Source of the DNA: an uncultured Clostridia bacterium
GTDB taxonomy: Bacteria > Bacillota > Clostridia > UBA1381
Reading direction: 5' to 3'
Assembly (NCBI GenBank): GCA_947626075.1
Contig: CANQQW010000012.1
Coordinates: 1 to 41,417 of the forward strand
DNA: 41,417 nucleotides
In this document: positions 1 through 9,830 of the stretch, piece after piece
Numbering within the stretch: the stretch's first letter is position 1
How the letters are laid out: each line of letters begins with the position of its first letter
Program-made: the position numbers and the translations under genes
Notes under the pieces: model-generated
Database searches by the model: none
Seen by the model: the letters and a program-made list of their open reading frames with translations, nothing else
What the model was told of the DNA's origin: nothing

Positions 1-1
1 C

Positions 2-1636
2 GTCAAGGTCGAGGATCACAGCCACAACGTCGGCACGTGCTATCGCTGCGGAACGACGGTAGAGCCGATTATTTCAAAACAGTGGTTCGTTAAAATGAAA
101 CCGCTCGCGGGTCCCGCGATCGAGGCGGTAAAGAGCGGCGAAACGTCGTTTATCCCTGAGCGTTTCTCAAAAATCTACATGAACTGGATGGAGAACGTGC
201 TCGACTGGTGCATTTCGCGCCAGCTCTGGTGGGGACACAGAATACCCGCGTTCTACTGCGACGAGTGCGGCGAAACGATCGTTTCAAAAGAGGACATCAC
301 CACCTGCCCGAAATGCGGCGGCAAGGTTCATCAGGACGAGGACGTGCTTGACACGTGGTTCTCGTCGGCTCTGTGGCCCTTCTCGACGCTCGGCTGGCCT
401 GACAGAACCGAGGATTTGGACTATTTCTACCCGACGAGCGTACTCGTTACCGGCTACGATATAATATTCTTCTGGGTGTCGAGAATGGTATTCTCGGCGA
501 TGGAACACACCGGCAAAGCGCCGTTCAAGCACGTGTTCATTCACGGACTTGTCCGCGACTCGCAGGGACGCAAGATGTCAAAGTCGCTCGGAAACGGTAT
601 CGACCCGCTTGAAATAGTTGATAAGTACGGCGCGGACGCGCTGCGCTTCACACTCGCGACCGGCAACGCGCCCGGAAACGATATGCGTTTCTATATCGAG
701 CGCGTCGAGGCGAGCAGAAACTTCGCGAACAAGATATGGAACGCGTCGAGATTTACGCTGATGAACCTTGACATAACCGAAAACAAGCTCCCCGACGCAA
801 ACGAGCTGCAATTAGAGGACAAGTGGATTTTATCGCGCTACAACGACACGGTAAAGGCGGTAACGGAGAATATAGACAAATTTGAGCTCGGCGTAGCACT
901 GTCGAATCTGTATGATTTCATATGGGATACGTTCTGCGACTGGTATATCGAGCTTGTAAAGCCGCGCCTGTCAGGCAATGAAAACGCGACCGGCAAAACG
1001 GCGCAGTACGTTCTCACATACGTGCTGTCCAACACAATGAAGCTCCTGCACCCGTTCATGCCGTTCATAACCGAGGAAATATGGCAGCACCTCCCGCACG
1101 AAGGCGAGAGCATTATGATAAGCCGCTATCCCGAATACGACGAAAACCTCAGCTTCAAGTCGGAGGAAAGCGCAATGGAGCTTATCATGGGCGCTATCAC
1201 GGCGATAAGGAACCGCCGCGCGGAAATGAACGTCCCGCCGTCAAAGAAGGCTAAGACGATAATCGTGACCGACAAAGCGGACGTATTCGAAAAGGGAAAA
1301 ATTTTCTTTGAAAAGTTAGCTTCGGCAAGCGAGGCTGTCGTGCAATCGGACAAGAGCGGAATCGACGCGAACGCGGTAAACGTGGTCGTACCTTCGGCGG
1401 AAATCTTCCTGCCGCTCGACGAGCTTGTTGACAAGGAGAAGGAATTACAGAGATTACAGGCTGAAAAGAAAAAGTTAGAGGGCGAAATAAAGCGCGTTGA
1501 GGGTAAGCTCAGCAATCAGGGCTTCGTCTCAAAAGCGCCGCAAAAGGTAATCGACGAGGAAAAGGCGAAAGGCGAAAAGTACCGTGAAATGCTTGATAAG
1601 GTACTTGAGAGCATCGCCTCAATGGAAAATATTTAA
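2..1636 (+). CDS. valS: Valyl-tRNA synthetase, C-terminal part (5' end outside window)
   Basis: This class I aminoacyl-tRNA synthetase charges tRNA-Val in the cytoplasm. The reading frame is open from base 2, so the true start lies upstream and the first in-frame ATG at 95 is internal. The visible part has a CxxC...CxxC zinc-ribbon-like insert (bases about 258-330), the ATP-binding KMSKS signature at 572-586, the anticodon-binding helical domain, and a C-terminal coiled coil rich in Lys and Glu (about 1425-1620) that is typical of ValRS. About 544 residues are present of an expected 880 or so. It ends 39 bases before the aldo/keto reductase gene, so the two may be co-transcribed. ValRS rather than IleRS or LeuRS is favoured by the C-terminal coiled-coil arm. 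Confidence 0.97.
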   Translation, partial: VKVEDHSHNVGTCYRCGTTVEPIISKQWFVKMKPLAGPAIEAVKSGETSFIPERFSKIYMNWMENVLDWCISRQLWWGHRIPAFYCDECGETIVSKEDITTCPKCGGKVHQDEDVLDTWFSSALWPFSTLGWPDRTEDLDYFYPTSVLVTGYDIIFFWVSRMVFSAMEHTGKAPFKHVFIHGLVRDSQGRKMSKSLGNGIDPLEIVDKYGADALRFTLATGNAPGNDMRFYIERVEASRNFANKIWNASRFTLMNLDITENKLPDANELQLEDKWILSRYNDTVKAVTENIDKFELGVALSNLYDFIWDTFCDWYIELVKPRLSGNENATGKTAQYVLTYVLSNTMKLLHPFMPFITEEIWQHLPHEGESIMISRYPEYDENLSFKSEESAMELIMGAITAIRNRRAEMNVPPSKKAKTIIVTDKADVFEKGKIFFEKLASASEAVVQSDKSGIDANAVNVVVPSAEIFLPLDELVDKEKELQRLQAEKKKLEGEIKRVEGKLSNQGFVSKAPQKVIDEEKAKGEKYREMLDKVLESIASMENI

Positions 1637-1675
1637 AACATATGCCGCTTACTGCGGCGGAAAGGACTGATAGGC

Positions 1676-2782
1676 ATGAAATACAGAACTCTTGCGGGTG
1701 AAAAGGTATCGGTACTGGGCTACGGCTGTATGAGGTTTCCGACAACTACGGACAAGGCAAAGGATATAGACTATGAAAGATCCGCCGAAATGCTTCGCTG
1801 CGCCGTTGAAAACGGCGTAAACTATTTCGACAGCGCCTATGTCTACCATGACGAGGCAAGCGAGGGCTTTATAGGCGAGGTACTTGAACCGTACCGAGAC
1901 AGGATAAAATTCGCGACCAAATGCCCGACGTGGCGCGTGAAAAGCGCGGATGACTTCGACGTTATGCTTGACGAGCAGCTTAAAAGACTTCGCACGGACC
2001 ACATAGACTTTTACCTCATGCACGCGCTTGACAAGGACCGTTTTGACAACATCGTCATGAAATACGGAATCCTTGACAAGCTCACGGCGGCGAAAAAGGC
2101 GGGCAAGATAAAGCATATAGGCTTCTCGTTCCACGACGACTTAGCCACCTTTAAGCGTATTCTTGACTCGACTCCCCTGTGGGAATTTTGTCAGGTACAG
2201 CACAACTACATAAACCTCGACTATCAGGCGGGTACGGAGGGCTTGGAGTACGCGCACAGCAAGGGTATTGACGTTATAATAATGGAGCCGCTTTTGGGCG
2301 GTAAGCTGGCAAATCCCGCGCCGCAGGTAAAAAAGATGCTTTCGGACGAAAAAACTCCCGTCGAGTGGGCGATGGACTTCCTCTGGAACAGGAAAGAGGT
2401 ATCGCTTATTCTGAGCGGTATGAACGACATCCGGCAGGTAAAGGACAACGTTATGTACGCGGACAGGGCGGAGGTAGGTATGCTCACGCAGTCCGACCTC
2501 GACATGCTCCTTAAAACGAAAGAGGTTTTTGATACAATGGCGCTCGTGCCGTGTACGAAATGCGCGTACTGTATGCCGTGTCCGTTCGGACTTGACATAC
2601 CGAAAACGTTTGAGGCGTACAACGCCACCGCCGCGCACGGAATGGGAAAGGCGAGGGAAATATACGCCGAGCTTAAAACGGGCGCGGATAAGTGCAGAAA
2701 ATGCCGCAAGTGCGAAAGCGTCTGCCCGCAGAGTATAGAAATCGGCGCGAACATGACAAAAATAGCGGAGATATTTAAATAA
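1676..2782 (+). CDS. Aldo/keto reductase with C-terminal 4Fe-4S ferredoxin domain
   Basis: A 368-residue predicted oxidoreductase of the aldo/keto reductase superfamily (TIM barrel). The N-terminal part has the family features: the GYGCMRFP strand, the NYFDSAYVYH segment with the presumed catalytic Tyr, a KFATK lysine and a FYLMHAL histidine. After about residue 280 there is a cysteine-rich tail with CTKCAYCMPC and CRKCRKCESVCP. The second is a canonical CxxCxxCxxxCP iron-sulphur ligand set. The substrate cannot be read from the sequence; related Clostridia proteins are annotated only as putative ferredoxin-linked oxidoreductases. The start at 1676 is preceded by AAAGGA. The gene probably follows valS in one transcript, because no promoter is obvious in the 39-base gap, which holds only a short GCCGC/GCGGC hairpin. 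Confidence 0.92.
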   Translation: MKYRTLAGEKVSVLGYGCMRFPTTTDKAKDIDYERSAEMLRCAVENGVNYFDSAYVYHDEASEGFIGEVLEPYRDRIKFATKCPTWRVKSADDFDVMLDEQLKRLRTDHIDFYLMHALDKDRFDNIVMKYGILDKLTAAKKAGKIKHIGFSFHDDLATFKRILDSTPLWEFCQVQHNYINLDYQAGTEGLEYAHSKGIDVIIMEPLLGGKLANPAPQVKKMLSDEKTPVEWAMDFLWNRKEVSLILSGMNDIRQVKDNVMYADRAEVGMLTQSDLDMLLKTKEVFDTMALVPCTKCAYCMPCPFGLDIPKTFEAYNATAAHGMGKAREIYAELKTGADKCRKCRKCESVCPQSIEIGANMTKIAEIFK

Positions 2783-2788
2783 TCGGTT

Positions 2789-2817
2789 TTGACATATCCC
2801 CTTTTTTGTGGTATAAT
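2789..2817 (+). promoter_or_regulatory. Consensus sigma-A promoter for the AlgI-like gene
   Basis: A perfect -35 box TTGACA (2789-2794), a 17-base spacer and a perfect -10 box TATAAT (2812-2817). It lies 38 bases ahead of the TTG start codon at 2855. A longer in-frame start at 2789 would overlap this promoter and is therefore unlikely. Confidence 0.9.
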
Positions 2818-2854
2818 CTATTCCTACGATTTTAACCGCAAAGGAGGGGATATA

Positions 2855-4243
2855 TTGGTATTTTCAAGTATTATATTCATATGTATATTTTTACCGTCAG
2901 TGCTTGTGCTGTACAATCTGTCAAAAAATATAACATACAAAAATACCGTACTCGTTATCTCCTCTCTCATATTCTACGCGTGGGGCGAGCCCGTATGGGT
3001 GGTATTACTGATATTCAGCGCCCTTGTGGATTACGTGAACGGTCTTATTATAGACAAATACTACGCACGCGCTGCGGCGAAAGCGGCGCTTATATCGTCG
3101 CTTGTAATAAATTTGGGACTTTTATGTCTGTTTAAATATTCGTCTTTTTTCACGGAAAATATAAACGCTCTGCTTCACGTGAGCATACCGGCTCCGAAAG
3201 TAACGCTGCCGATAGGAATATCGTTTTACACGTTCCAAACGCTGTCGTACACGATTGATATGTACCGCGGCAGGGTACGCGTACAGAAATCGTTTCTGAA
3301 TTTCCTCGCGTACGTTTCGCTGTTCCCGCAGCTTGTCGCGGGACCTATCGTGCGCTACTCGACCATAGGCGGACAGCTTTCCGACCGCCGCGTCACGTCC
3401 GACGGCTTCGCGTACGGCGTTACGCGCTTTACGGCGGGACTTTGCAAGAAAGTCATACTCGCGAACAGCGCCGGCTCGGCCGCGTCCATGCTGCTGGGCA
3501 GTACGCGTCTTACCGTCATGTCGGCGTGGCTCGGTATTATAATGTACACGTTTCAGATATACTTTGACTTTTCCGGCTACAGCGACATGGCTATAGGTAT
3601 GGGTAAGATGCTCGGCTTCGACTTTGACGAAAACTTTCGCTATCCGTACATTTCGCGAAGTATCACGGAGTTTTGGCGCAGATGGCACATATCCTTAAGC
3701 TCCTTTTTCCGCGACTATGTGTACATACCGCTGGGCGGGAACCGATACAGAGCGGTGCGGAACATACTTATAGTATGGCTGCTCACGGGTCTGTGGCACG
3801 GCGCAAGCTGGAACTTTATACTTTGGGGACTTTTCTACGCGCTGCTTCTGCTTATGGAAAAGTTTTTCTTTAAAGGCGCGCTGCGCAAGATACCGCCGCC
3901 GTTTTGCCATATATACACGCTGTTTTTCGTAGTGCTCGGGTGGGCGCTGTTCTACTTTACCGACATAAACGCGCTGTGGCTGTTTTTAAAAAGCGCGTTC
4001 GGCGCGGGCGCGGCGCTTTACGACCTTACCGCCGTATCGGCGCTGTGTACCAACCTTTGGCTTATTATACTGTGCGCCGTAGCGTCCACGCCGGTGCCGT
4101 CGATTATATATAACCACCTGTGCAAGAGGTCGGGCGTGTTCGCGTCGGTATCGCAGCCGATACTCGTCATAGCGGGACTCGGTATATGCTTTATCCTGCT
4201 TGTGGGACAAACCTACAATCCGTTTTTGTATTTCAGATTTTAG
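2855..4243 (+). CDS. MBOAT family O-acyltransferase (AlgI-like)
   Basis: A 462-residue polytopic membrane protein of the membrane-bound O-acyltransferase family, like alginate O-acetylase AlgI. These proteins pass acetyl groups across the membrane to exported or surface polysaccharides. Two family histidines are visible: in FWRRWHISLSSFFRDY (about H278) and in LWHGASWNFILWG (about H315, the conserved MBOAT His). Multiple hydrophobic segments span the length. The start is taken as TTG at 2855 because AAGGAGGGG (2841-2849) sits directly upstream and a consensus promoter ends at 2817; longer in-frame starts would overlap the promoter. The next gene starts 11 bases later, an AlgI/DHHW pairing common in Firmicutes. 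The acceptor polysaccharide is unknown. Confidence 0.93.
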   Translation: MVFSSIIFICIFLPSVLVLYNLSKNITYKNTVLVISSLIFYAWGEPVWVVLLIFSALVDYVNGLIIDKYYARAAAKAALISSLVINLGLLCLFKYSSFFTENINALLHVSIPAPKVTLPIGISFYTFQTLSYTIDMYRGRVRVQKSFLNFLAYVSLFPQLVAGPIVRYSTIGGQLSDRRVTSDGFAYGVTRFTAGLCKKVILANSAGSAASMLLGSTRLTVMSAWLGIIMYTFQIYFDFSGYSDMAIGMGKMLGFDFDENFRYPYISRSITEFWRRWHISLSSFFRDYVYIPLGGNRYRAVRNILIVWLLTGLWHGASWNFILWGLFYALLLLMEKFFFKGALRKIPPPFCHIYTLFFVVLGWALFYFTDINALWLFLKSAFGAGAALYDLTAVSALCTNLWLIILCAVASTPVPSIIYNHLCKRSGVFASVSQPILVIAGLGICFILLVGQTYNPFLYFRF

Positions 4244-4254
4244 AGGTGAGATAT

Positions 4255-5436
4255 GTGAAAAATAAGCTCGTAATAGGCGCTTTTATACTTATGACAGCCG
4301 TTTTTATATGCGTTTTGCTCCTGCCGGCGGACAGCGCAAGCTTTGAACGCGAGAACCGCGCGGCATCTTCCATGCCGGAATTTAACTCGGAAACGGTCTT
4401 TTCGGGAAAGTTCGCGTCGGACTTTGAGAGCTTTATAGGCGACAGCGCCGCGTTCCGCTCATTTTTTCTTGACCTTAACAAGCTTTCGGACGACATTAAG
4501 GGCTTCGCTCCCGACACGGGCAAGATTATATCCACCACAAAGGACATCGGTACCGGCACGACGCAGAAACAGACTCTGCTCGTCGCGAACAACGCTATTA
4601 TGGAGATGTTTATGAGAAATACGGAGCGGGAGGAAGATTACGCCGACGCGGTGAACCACTACGCGCGCAAGCTCCCAAAGGACGTGACGCTTTACAATAT
4701 GATTGTACCGACGCAGCTCGAATTTCAGGAGCCGATGTACAAAAACTTGCAGGACAGCCAGCAGGACGCGATAGAGTCGATCTATGAAAAGCTTGACAAA
4801 AACGTGAAAACGGTTGACGCGTACGGCGCGATCAAAGACCACGCGGACGAATATGTGTACTTTCGCACCGACCACCACTGGACGCCGCTCGGCGCGTACT
4901 ACGCGTACCGTGATTTTATACGCCTCACGAAGCAAAAAGGCTGTGATAAGGACAGTTACGAGGTAAATAAAATATCGAACTTCTTGGGCTATCTTTACGA
5001 CAGAGCGGAATCGTCCGATTTTGACATTCTTCCCGACACGATAGAGTGGTACGACGTGGATCCGGCGGACAAACTTAAAATTACCATGTACAGCTTTGAC
5101 GATAACAACAAGCCGCACGCCTACGAGGGTACAATGTACGACAGTACAAAGGCAAATTACCAATTTTTCTTCGGCAGCGACCACGCGCTTATAGAAATGG
5201 TAAACGACGACGTAAAAGACGGCACGCTTGCCGTGATAAAGGAATCGTATTCAAACGCGCTCGCGCCTTGGCTTATCGAGAGCTACCATACCGTGATACT
5301 CGTCGATCCGAGGATTTACAAGGGTAATTTTGAGTACGTCCTCGACACGTATTCCCCCGACGACGTTTTAATAGCCGACTATATATTCACGACAAATTTT
5401 GCCGATTATTGTGACATTTTACGTAAAATGTATTAA
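4255..5436 (+). CDS. DHHW family protein (AlgJ/AlgX-like SGNH acetyltransferase partner)
   Basis: A 393-residue protein with one N-terminal membrane segment (about residues 5-24) and an extracytoplasmic domain. It has the name-giving DHHW motif in YFRTDHHWTPLG (about residues 206-209), which corresponds to the Asp-His pair of AlgJ/AlgX-type SGNH-like acetyltransferases. It probably takes the acetyl group exported by the AlgI-like protein encoded just upstream and transfers it to a cell-surface or secreted polysaccharide. The start is GTG at 4255, behind GAGGTGAG at 4243-4250; the frame is open farther upstream but would overlap the AlgI gene and delay the signal anchor. A strong terminator follows, so this is a two-gene operon. 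The function is inferred from family and pairing. Confidence 0.88.
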   Translation: MKNKLVIGAFILMTAVFICVLLLPADSASFERENRAASSMPEFNSETVFSGKFASDFESFIGDSAAFRSFFLDLNKLSDDIKGFAPDTGKIISTTKDIGTGTTQKQTLLVANNAIMEMFMRNTEREEDYADAVNHYARKLPKDVTLYNMIVPTQLEFQEPMYKNLQDSQQDAIESIYEKLDKNVKTVDAYGAIKDHADEYVYFRTDHHWTPLGAYYAYRDFIRLTKQKGCDKDSYEVNKISNFLGYLYDRAESSDFDILPDTIEWYDVDPADKLKITMYSFDDNNKPHAYEGTMYDSTKANYQFFFGSDHALIEMVNDDVKDGTLAVIKESYSNALAPWLIESYHTVILVDPRIYKGNFEYVLDTYSPDDVLIADYIFTTNFADYCDILRKMY

Positions 5437-5469
5437 AAAACCGCCCAAAGGGCGGTTTAATTTTTTTTG
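5437..5469 (+). terminator. Intrinsic terminator after the AlgI-DHHW operon
   Basis: A perfect stem AAACCGCCC / GGGCGGTTT (5438-5458) with a three-base loop, followed by a run of nine T residues, directly behind the stop codon at 5434-5436. Confidence 0.93.
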
Positions 5470-5477
5470 TTTACATA

Positions 5478-5506
5478 TTGACGCGGAGTAAAAAGAGGTA
5501 TATAAT
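5478..5506 (+). promoter_or_regulatory. Promoter of the transglutaminase-like gene
   Basis: TTGACG (5478-5483), a 17-base spacer and TATAAT (5501-5506), placed just after the upstream terminator and about 70 bases before the ATG at 5577. Confidence 0.8.
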
Positions 5507-5576
5507 AATTAACGTGTGCGCCGCTTTGCGGCGCGCGGACAGAATAGGACGCATAAAGAAATCAGGAGGAATTTAT

Positions 5577-7850
5577 ATGAGAAAATTTTTATGCGCCGTT
5601 ATCGCGTTTTCGATGATAACGGCTCAGTGCGCGGTATACGCCGAGGCGGACTTACATACGGATAATATGGCGGCGGATAACGATACAGAGCTTACCGCCG
5701 TGCCGATTGACAGCATAGTCGGCGAAGATAAGCTTACTGACGATGAAACAGACAAAATTAAGGCGGCTATAGCGGCTGCGCTTGAGACAGCCGAGCCGCC
5801 GGAGGATATAACCGTAACTCCGAGCGTCAGAATAGAGATACCTAATGATATTCAAATTACAATGTTTGACGAAAGCGGTCAGTTAGATTTCAATCATATG
5901 ACCGCGAGGGCGAAAGCTGTGTTTGGAATTGCCGAAAACTATTTGTCTGACAATCCCGAATATTTTTATTTTGAAGGCATCAACGCCAGTTATAATCCGT
6001 CGGCAAGAACCATGACTTTGATAAACATCTCTTATAAGCACGACAAGGCGGAAATAGAGACCATTCAAAGCGAGCTTGACGATGTTACGGACGATATACT
6101 CACGCAGATGGAAAACGACGGTATTGACCTCGGCGCGATAAATAACGGTGAGGACGAGGCAAAAACACAGGCTCAGTTTGACGCGGCTCTTTGGCTGCAC
6201 GATTATCTTGTAAAGACGGTTACATACGACCATCGCGCATATTCACAGGACGAGGCTGAAAAGAATATGGTGGAACGCACGGTTGACGCGGCGCTTCTCG
6301 ATGACTGCCTTACGGTATGCGAGGGCTACTCGGAAGCGTATAAGTATATTCTTGAAAAAATAGGAATGGAATGCGTCAACGTTTACAGCGACATCGAGGG
6401 TCACGAGTGGTCGGCGGTAAAAATAGGAGACGCGTGGTATTATGTGGACGTAACACAGGACGATTCGGACGAAATGAGCGAGGTACCGCACAATTTCTTT
6501 CTTGTAACGGCTGATGAGCTTGGGGCGAACACCGACCATAACGATCCCAATAGTGACAAATACGGAACACATCATGGCGGATATATAACTGAAATTGACG
6601 AAAGCGGCATGATGTTTGGCGACGTTTATAAGGGCAGACCATGGCATGGAACATGGCAGAACGTTATCGACGAAAACGGCACTCCCGTTACCGATGAAAG
6701 CACAGGAGAGCCGCTGCTCAAATGGCAGACAGGCAACATAAACACAGCGGTTATATTTGACGGAAACGACAGATATTACGGCGGCTTTGATGATAGCGAC
6801 AAATCCAATATACATTCGGCGATATATAAGTGCGGCGCGGATTTGGAAAACAGCGCGGAATTTTACACGCTTGATGACGGAATATGGTACACCGATAATG
6901 CGGTCGGAGGACCGCGGTCATACATATCCGGCTACAATGGAGGCATTGGAAAGAATAACGGCAAGCTGTATTTCAACTCGCCGTGGAAAATATACAGCAT
7001 ATCCATACAGCCCTCCGCCGAGCAGCCTGTTTCGCCGGAAGTGGTTTTCACATATGAGCCTCAGGAGGGCGAATACGTGAACTGCATGTTCGGAACAGAA
7101 GTCGCGGCAAGCGTTATTTTCTATAAAAGCGCGGATATAGTTATGGAAGGCAGCAGTATAAAATTTAAAAATGAAAAGCTGAATACTGAAATAATAGACC
7201 CATGCACGGTCAGCTTCTACGATGCAAAAGGCTCGGACGGCACGGAAAATGAGGAAAACGCGGTACTTGTAAACTCCGTAATCGTGCCGAGAGGCTTCAA
7301 AATAGAAGATATACCGAGCTATACAAAGTACGGATACGTTATCACAGGCTGGAAAACGGGTATTTCGGAAGAAACTAACTGGGACTTTGATAACGTTGTG
7401 AACAACGACATGAACCTTTACGCGGTAAGCGAAACAGCGGATTGGCAAATGCAGCCACAGCTCAAAGTATCCGATGACTGCATTATAGGAATGCTAAACG
7501 CCTCCATAGCCGACTTTGACGCAACATACAGCGAAGCTCCCGCGTATATGCTCGCGATATACGATAACAACACGCTTGTCGCAATTAAAACGAGCACCGC
7601 GGGCGAGTTTAACATTGCGCCTGAGGAGAATATTCCTTATACGGAAACAACAAAGATTAAAGTATACGCGTGGAGCGGCGAGAATGAACCGTATCTCGGC
7701 GGCGCGTCGGTAAGAATACAGAGACCGTCCGGCGAGACCGGCGGTGAAGGTGAAGGCGAAACCGGCGGTGAGTCGGGCGGAGAAACCGGCGGCACCGGCG
7801 GAGAAACCGGCAGCGGTGAAGGCGAAATCGGCGGCGGTGAAACCGAATAA
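5577..7850 (+). CDS. Secreted transglutaminase-like (cysteine peptidase fold) protein with InlB-type repeat and Gly/Glu-rich tail
   Basis: A 757-residue exported protein. It starts with a signal peptide (MRKFLCAVIAFSM..., cleavage near AEA at about residue 21). Residues about 215-300 form a transglutaminase-like core with the expected triad: Cys248 in TVCEGYSEAY, His276 in EGHEWSAV and Asp291 in YYVDVTQDD. Near residues 570-640 an InlB B-repeat (Listeria-Bacteroides type, with GYVITGWKT and MNLYAV) is seen. The last 40 residues are a low-complexity Gly/Glu/Thr tail (GGETGGEGEGE pattern). The start at 5577 is chosen because AGGAGGAA lies at 5564-5571 and the signal peptide begins there. Such proteins are found on Clostridia cell surfaces; whether this one cuts or cross-links peptides cannot be told. 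It has its own promoter and terminator, so it is a single-gene unit. Confidence 0.85.
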   Translation: MRKFLCAVIAFSMITAQCAVYAEADLHTDNMAADNDTELTAVPIDSIVGEDKLTDDETDKIKAAIAAALETAEPPEDITVTPSVRIEIPNDIQITMFDESGQLDFNHMTARAKAVFGIAENYLSDNPEYFYFEGINASYNPSARTMTLINISYKHDKAEIETIQSELDDVTDDILTQMENDGIDLGAINNGEDEAKTQAQFDAALWLHDYLVKTVTYDHRAYSQDEAEKNMVERTVDAALLDDCLTVCEGYSEAYKYILEKIGMECVNVYSDIEGHEWSAVKIGDAWYYVDVTQDDSDEMSEVPHNFFLVTADELGANTDHNDPNSDKYGTHHGGYITEIDESGMMFGDVYKGRPWHGTWQNVIDENGTPVTDESTGEPLLKWQTGNINTAVIFDGNDRYYGGFDDSDKSNIHSAIYKCGADLENSAEFYTLDDGIWYTDNAVGGPRSYISGYNGGIGKNNGKLYFNSPWKIYSISIQPSAEQPVSPEVVFTYEPQEGEYVNCMFGTEVAASVIFYKSADIVMEGSSIKFKNEKLNTEIIDPCTVSFYDAKGSDGTENEENAVLVNSVIVPRGFKIEDIPSYTKYGYVITGWKTGISEETNWDFDNVVNNDMNLYAVSETADWQMQPQLKVSDDCIIGMLNASIADFDATYSEAPAYMLAIYDNNTLVAIKTSTAGEFNIAPEENIPYTETTKIKVYAWSGENEPYLGGASVRIQRPSGETGGEGEGETGGESGGETGGTGGETGSGEGEIGGGETE

Positions 7851-7857
7851 CAAAACT

Positions 7858-7887
7858 AAAAAGAACAGGCAAACGCCTGTTCTTTTT
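7858..7887. terminator. Bidirectional terminator between convergent genes
   Basis: A perfect 10-base stem AAGAACAGGC / GCCTGTTCTT with loop AAAC, with T residues on the + side and an A-rich flank giving U residues on the - side. It separates the transglutaminase-like gene from the convergent pgcA. Confidence 0.9.
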
Positions 7888-7904
7888 GTATATAAGCAAG
7901 TATT

Positions 7905-9638
7905 TTACAGTCCAAACTGCTCCTTGCAGTCCGCGAGTACTTTTTCAATCGTCGCCGTTGCCGCCTCAAAGCTTTCCGCGAACGTGCCGAGATAAATCTT
8001 AATTTTCGGCTCCGTACCCGACGGGCGAACGATGAAATACGTCTTGTCGTCCGACAGGTTGTACTTCAGCACGTTCGACTTGGGCAGTCCCGTAAGCGGC
8101 TTAACAGCGCCCTTGGTGTCCTTAACCGTCTGCGACTCGTAGTCGGTGTAAAGCACAATATCCATACCGGCTGCCTTTACGGGCGGATTTTCACGCAGAC
8201 CCTTGAGCAGCGCTGCCATTTTCTCCATACCGTCCTTGCCGGGCATCGTGAACGAAACGGTCTTTTCCGCGTAATAGCCGTACTTCTTGTATACGTCCAT
8301 AAGCGCCTCGTAAAGAGACATACCCTTTGTCTTGTAGTACGCCGCCATTTCCGCGATAAGCATTGTCGCAACAACGCCGTCCTTGTCGCGCGCGTGCGTG
8401 CCGACGAGGTAGCCGTAGCTTTCCTCAAAGCCGATGAGATAAGTGTGGTTCTTCTTCTCCGCAAACTCGGTCATCTTTTCACCGATATACTTAAAGCCCG
8501 TAAGCACGTTCATTACCTCTACTCCGTAAGAGTCGGCAATCGCGGCGGCAAGCTCGGTCGTAACGATTGTCTTTATAACAACGCCGTCGGCGGGAAGAAC
8601 GCCCTTTTCTTTCTTCGAGCGGAGAATGTACTCAACGAGAAGCGCGCCCGTCTGGTTGCCCGTCAGCGTTCTGTAAACGCCGTCCGCGTCGCGGACAACG
8701 ATACCCACGCGGTCGCAGTCGGGGTCTGTGCCTATGATAACGTCAACGTCGTTCTGCTTCGCCATTTCGATAGCGATGTCAAACGCTTCCTTGTTTTCGG
8801 GATTGGGCGAAACGACCGTCGGGAAGTTGCCGTCCTCGGTGTCCTGCTCCTTGACCACAAGCACGTTCTTGAAGCCTATGCGCTTTAAGATTGCCTGTAC
8901 GGGACGCGAGCCGGTTCCGTGGAGCGGCGTATATATGAGCTTAAACGTGTCGGCTACGGCTTTAACCGCCTCGGGATTTTGCTGCTGCGTCTGAACAACG
9001 TCCAAAAATTTCTCGTCAAGCTCGCTGCCCGGGATTTCGAGAAGCCCTTTCTCTTTCGCCTCGTCAAGCGAGATATACTTTACGTCGTCGAATATGTCGT
9101 AGCTGTTTATCGCCGCCACAACAACGTCAGCCGCGTCGGGCGGAAGCTGTCCGCCGTCGGGACCGTATACCTTGTAGCCGTTATACTCTTTCGGATTGTG
9201 GCTCGCGGTAATCATAACGCCCGCCGCGCAGCCAAGCTCTCTTATGCCGAACGAAACCTCCGGCACGGAATGTACTATCGGGAACAAATACGCCTTAACG
9301 CCCGCGGCTGAGAGAACCTTAGCCGTTTCCTCGGCGAACACGCGCGAGAAGTTACGCGTATCGTAGCCTATAAGAACGCCCGCCTTCGCCGCGTCCTCTC
9401 CTCTCGACTTAACGTACTTCGCTACGCCCTGGCTCGCCTGGCGCACGTTGTAGATGTTCAGTCTGTTCGTACCCGCGCCGAGTATGCCTCTCATACCCGC
9501 CGTTCCGAATTCAAGGTCGCGGTAAAAACGCTCCTCTATCTCCTTTTCGTTGTCCGCTATGGCGCGGAGCTCCGCCTTTGTGTCCTCGTCAACGGCGCCG
9601 CTCGTCAGCCAGCGGTTATATGTCTCTTTGTAACCCAT
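7905..9638 (-). CDS. pgcA: Phosphoglucomutase / phosphomannomutase (alpha-D-phosphohexomutase)
   Basis: A 577-residue alpha-D-phosphohexomutase that interconverts glucose-1-phosphate and glucose-6-phosphate, feeding cell-wall and glycan precursor synthesis. It has the phosphoserine loop TASHNPKEYNG (Ser146), the metal-binding loop GTDPDCDR, the sugar-binding loop GFEESYGYLVG and the C-terminal phosphate-binding segment RPSGTEPKIK. The length matches Firmicutes PgcA (about 575-580 residues). The ATG at 9638 follows AAGGAGGG. It is transcribed away from mltG from its own promoter, with a convergent terminator at its 3' end. Mannose-phosphate activity is possible as well, as is usual for the family. 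Confidence 0.95.
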   Translation of the reverse strand: MGYKETYNRWLTSGAVDEDTKAELRAIADNEKEIEERFYRDLEFGTAGMRGILGAGTNRLNIYNVRQASQGVAKYVKSRGEDAAKAGVLIGYDTRNFSRVFAEETAKVLSAAGVKAYLFPIVHSVPEVSFGIRELGCAAGVMITASHNPKEYNGYKVYGPDGGQLPPDAADVVVAAINSYDIFDDVKYISLDEAKEKGLLEIPGSELDEKFLDVVQTQQQNPEAVKAVADTFKLIYTPLHGTGSRPVQAILKRIGFKNVLVVKEQDTEDGNFPTVVSPNPENKEAFDIAIEMAKQNDVDVIIGTDPDCDRVGIVVRDADGVYRTLTGNQTGALLVEYILRSKKEKGVLPADGVVIKTIVTTELAAAIADSYGVEVMNVLTGFKYIGEKMTEFAEKKNHTYLIGFEESYGYLVGTHARDKDGVVATMLIAEMAAYYKTKGMSLYEALMDVYKKYGYYAEKTVSFTMPGKDGMEKMAALLKGLRENPPVKAAGMDIVLYTDYESQTVKDTKGAVKPLTGLPKSNVLKYNLSDDKTYFIVRPSGTEPKIKIYLGTFAESFEAATATIEKVLADCKEQFGL

Positions 9639-9675
9639 TGGTAAAACCCTCCTTAAAGTTTAATCTGATATCTCT

Positions 9676-9704
9676 ATTATATAATATTTCTGCCCGATTT
9701 TCAA
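9676..9704 (-). promoter_or_regulatory. pgcA promoter
   Basis: On the minus strand, TTGAAA (9699-9704), a 17-base spacer and TATAAT (9676-9681), 38 bases before the pgcA start codon. Confidence 0.8.
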
Positions 9705-9766
9705 TCAGTAATATGTAAAAATTAGAACAAAGTTATAGTATAAATTGACAAAAAAAAGCGCAAAAC

Positions 9767-9795
9767 TTGACGAATAAGTTAATTTAATATACAAT
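9767..9795 (+). promoter_or_regulatory. mltG promoter
   Basis: TTGACG (9767-9772), a 17-base spacer and TACAAT (9790-9795), 35 bases upstream of the mltG ATG. A second TTGACA at 9745-9750 has no good -10 partner. Confidence 0.75.
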
Positions 9796-9830
9796 AATAA
9801 TACGAATAGGTCATAAGGAGGACACTTAAT

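Noticed and set aside
2789-2854. N-terminal extension of the AlgI-like protein from an in-frame start at 2789
   Set aside because: It would overlap a perfect promoter (2789-2817) and has no ribosome binding site; TTG at 2855 behind AAGGAGGGG is far better.
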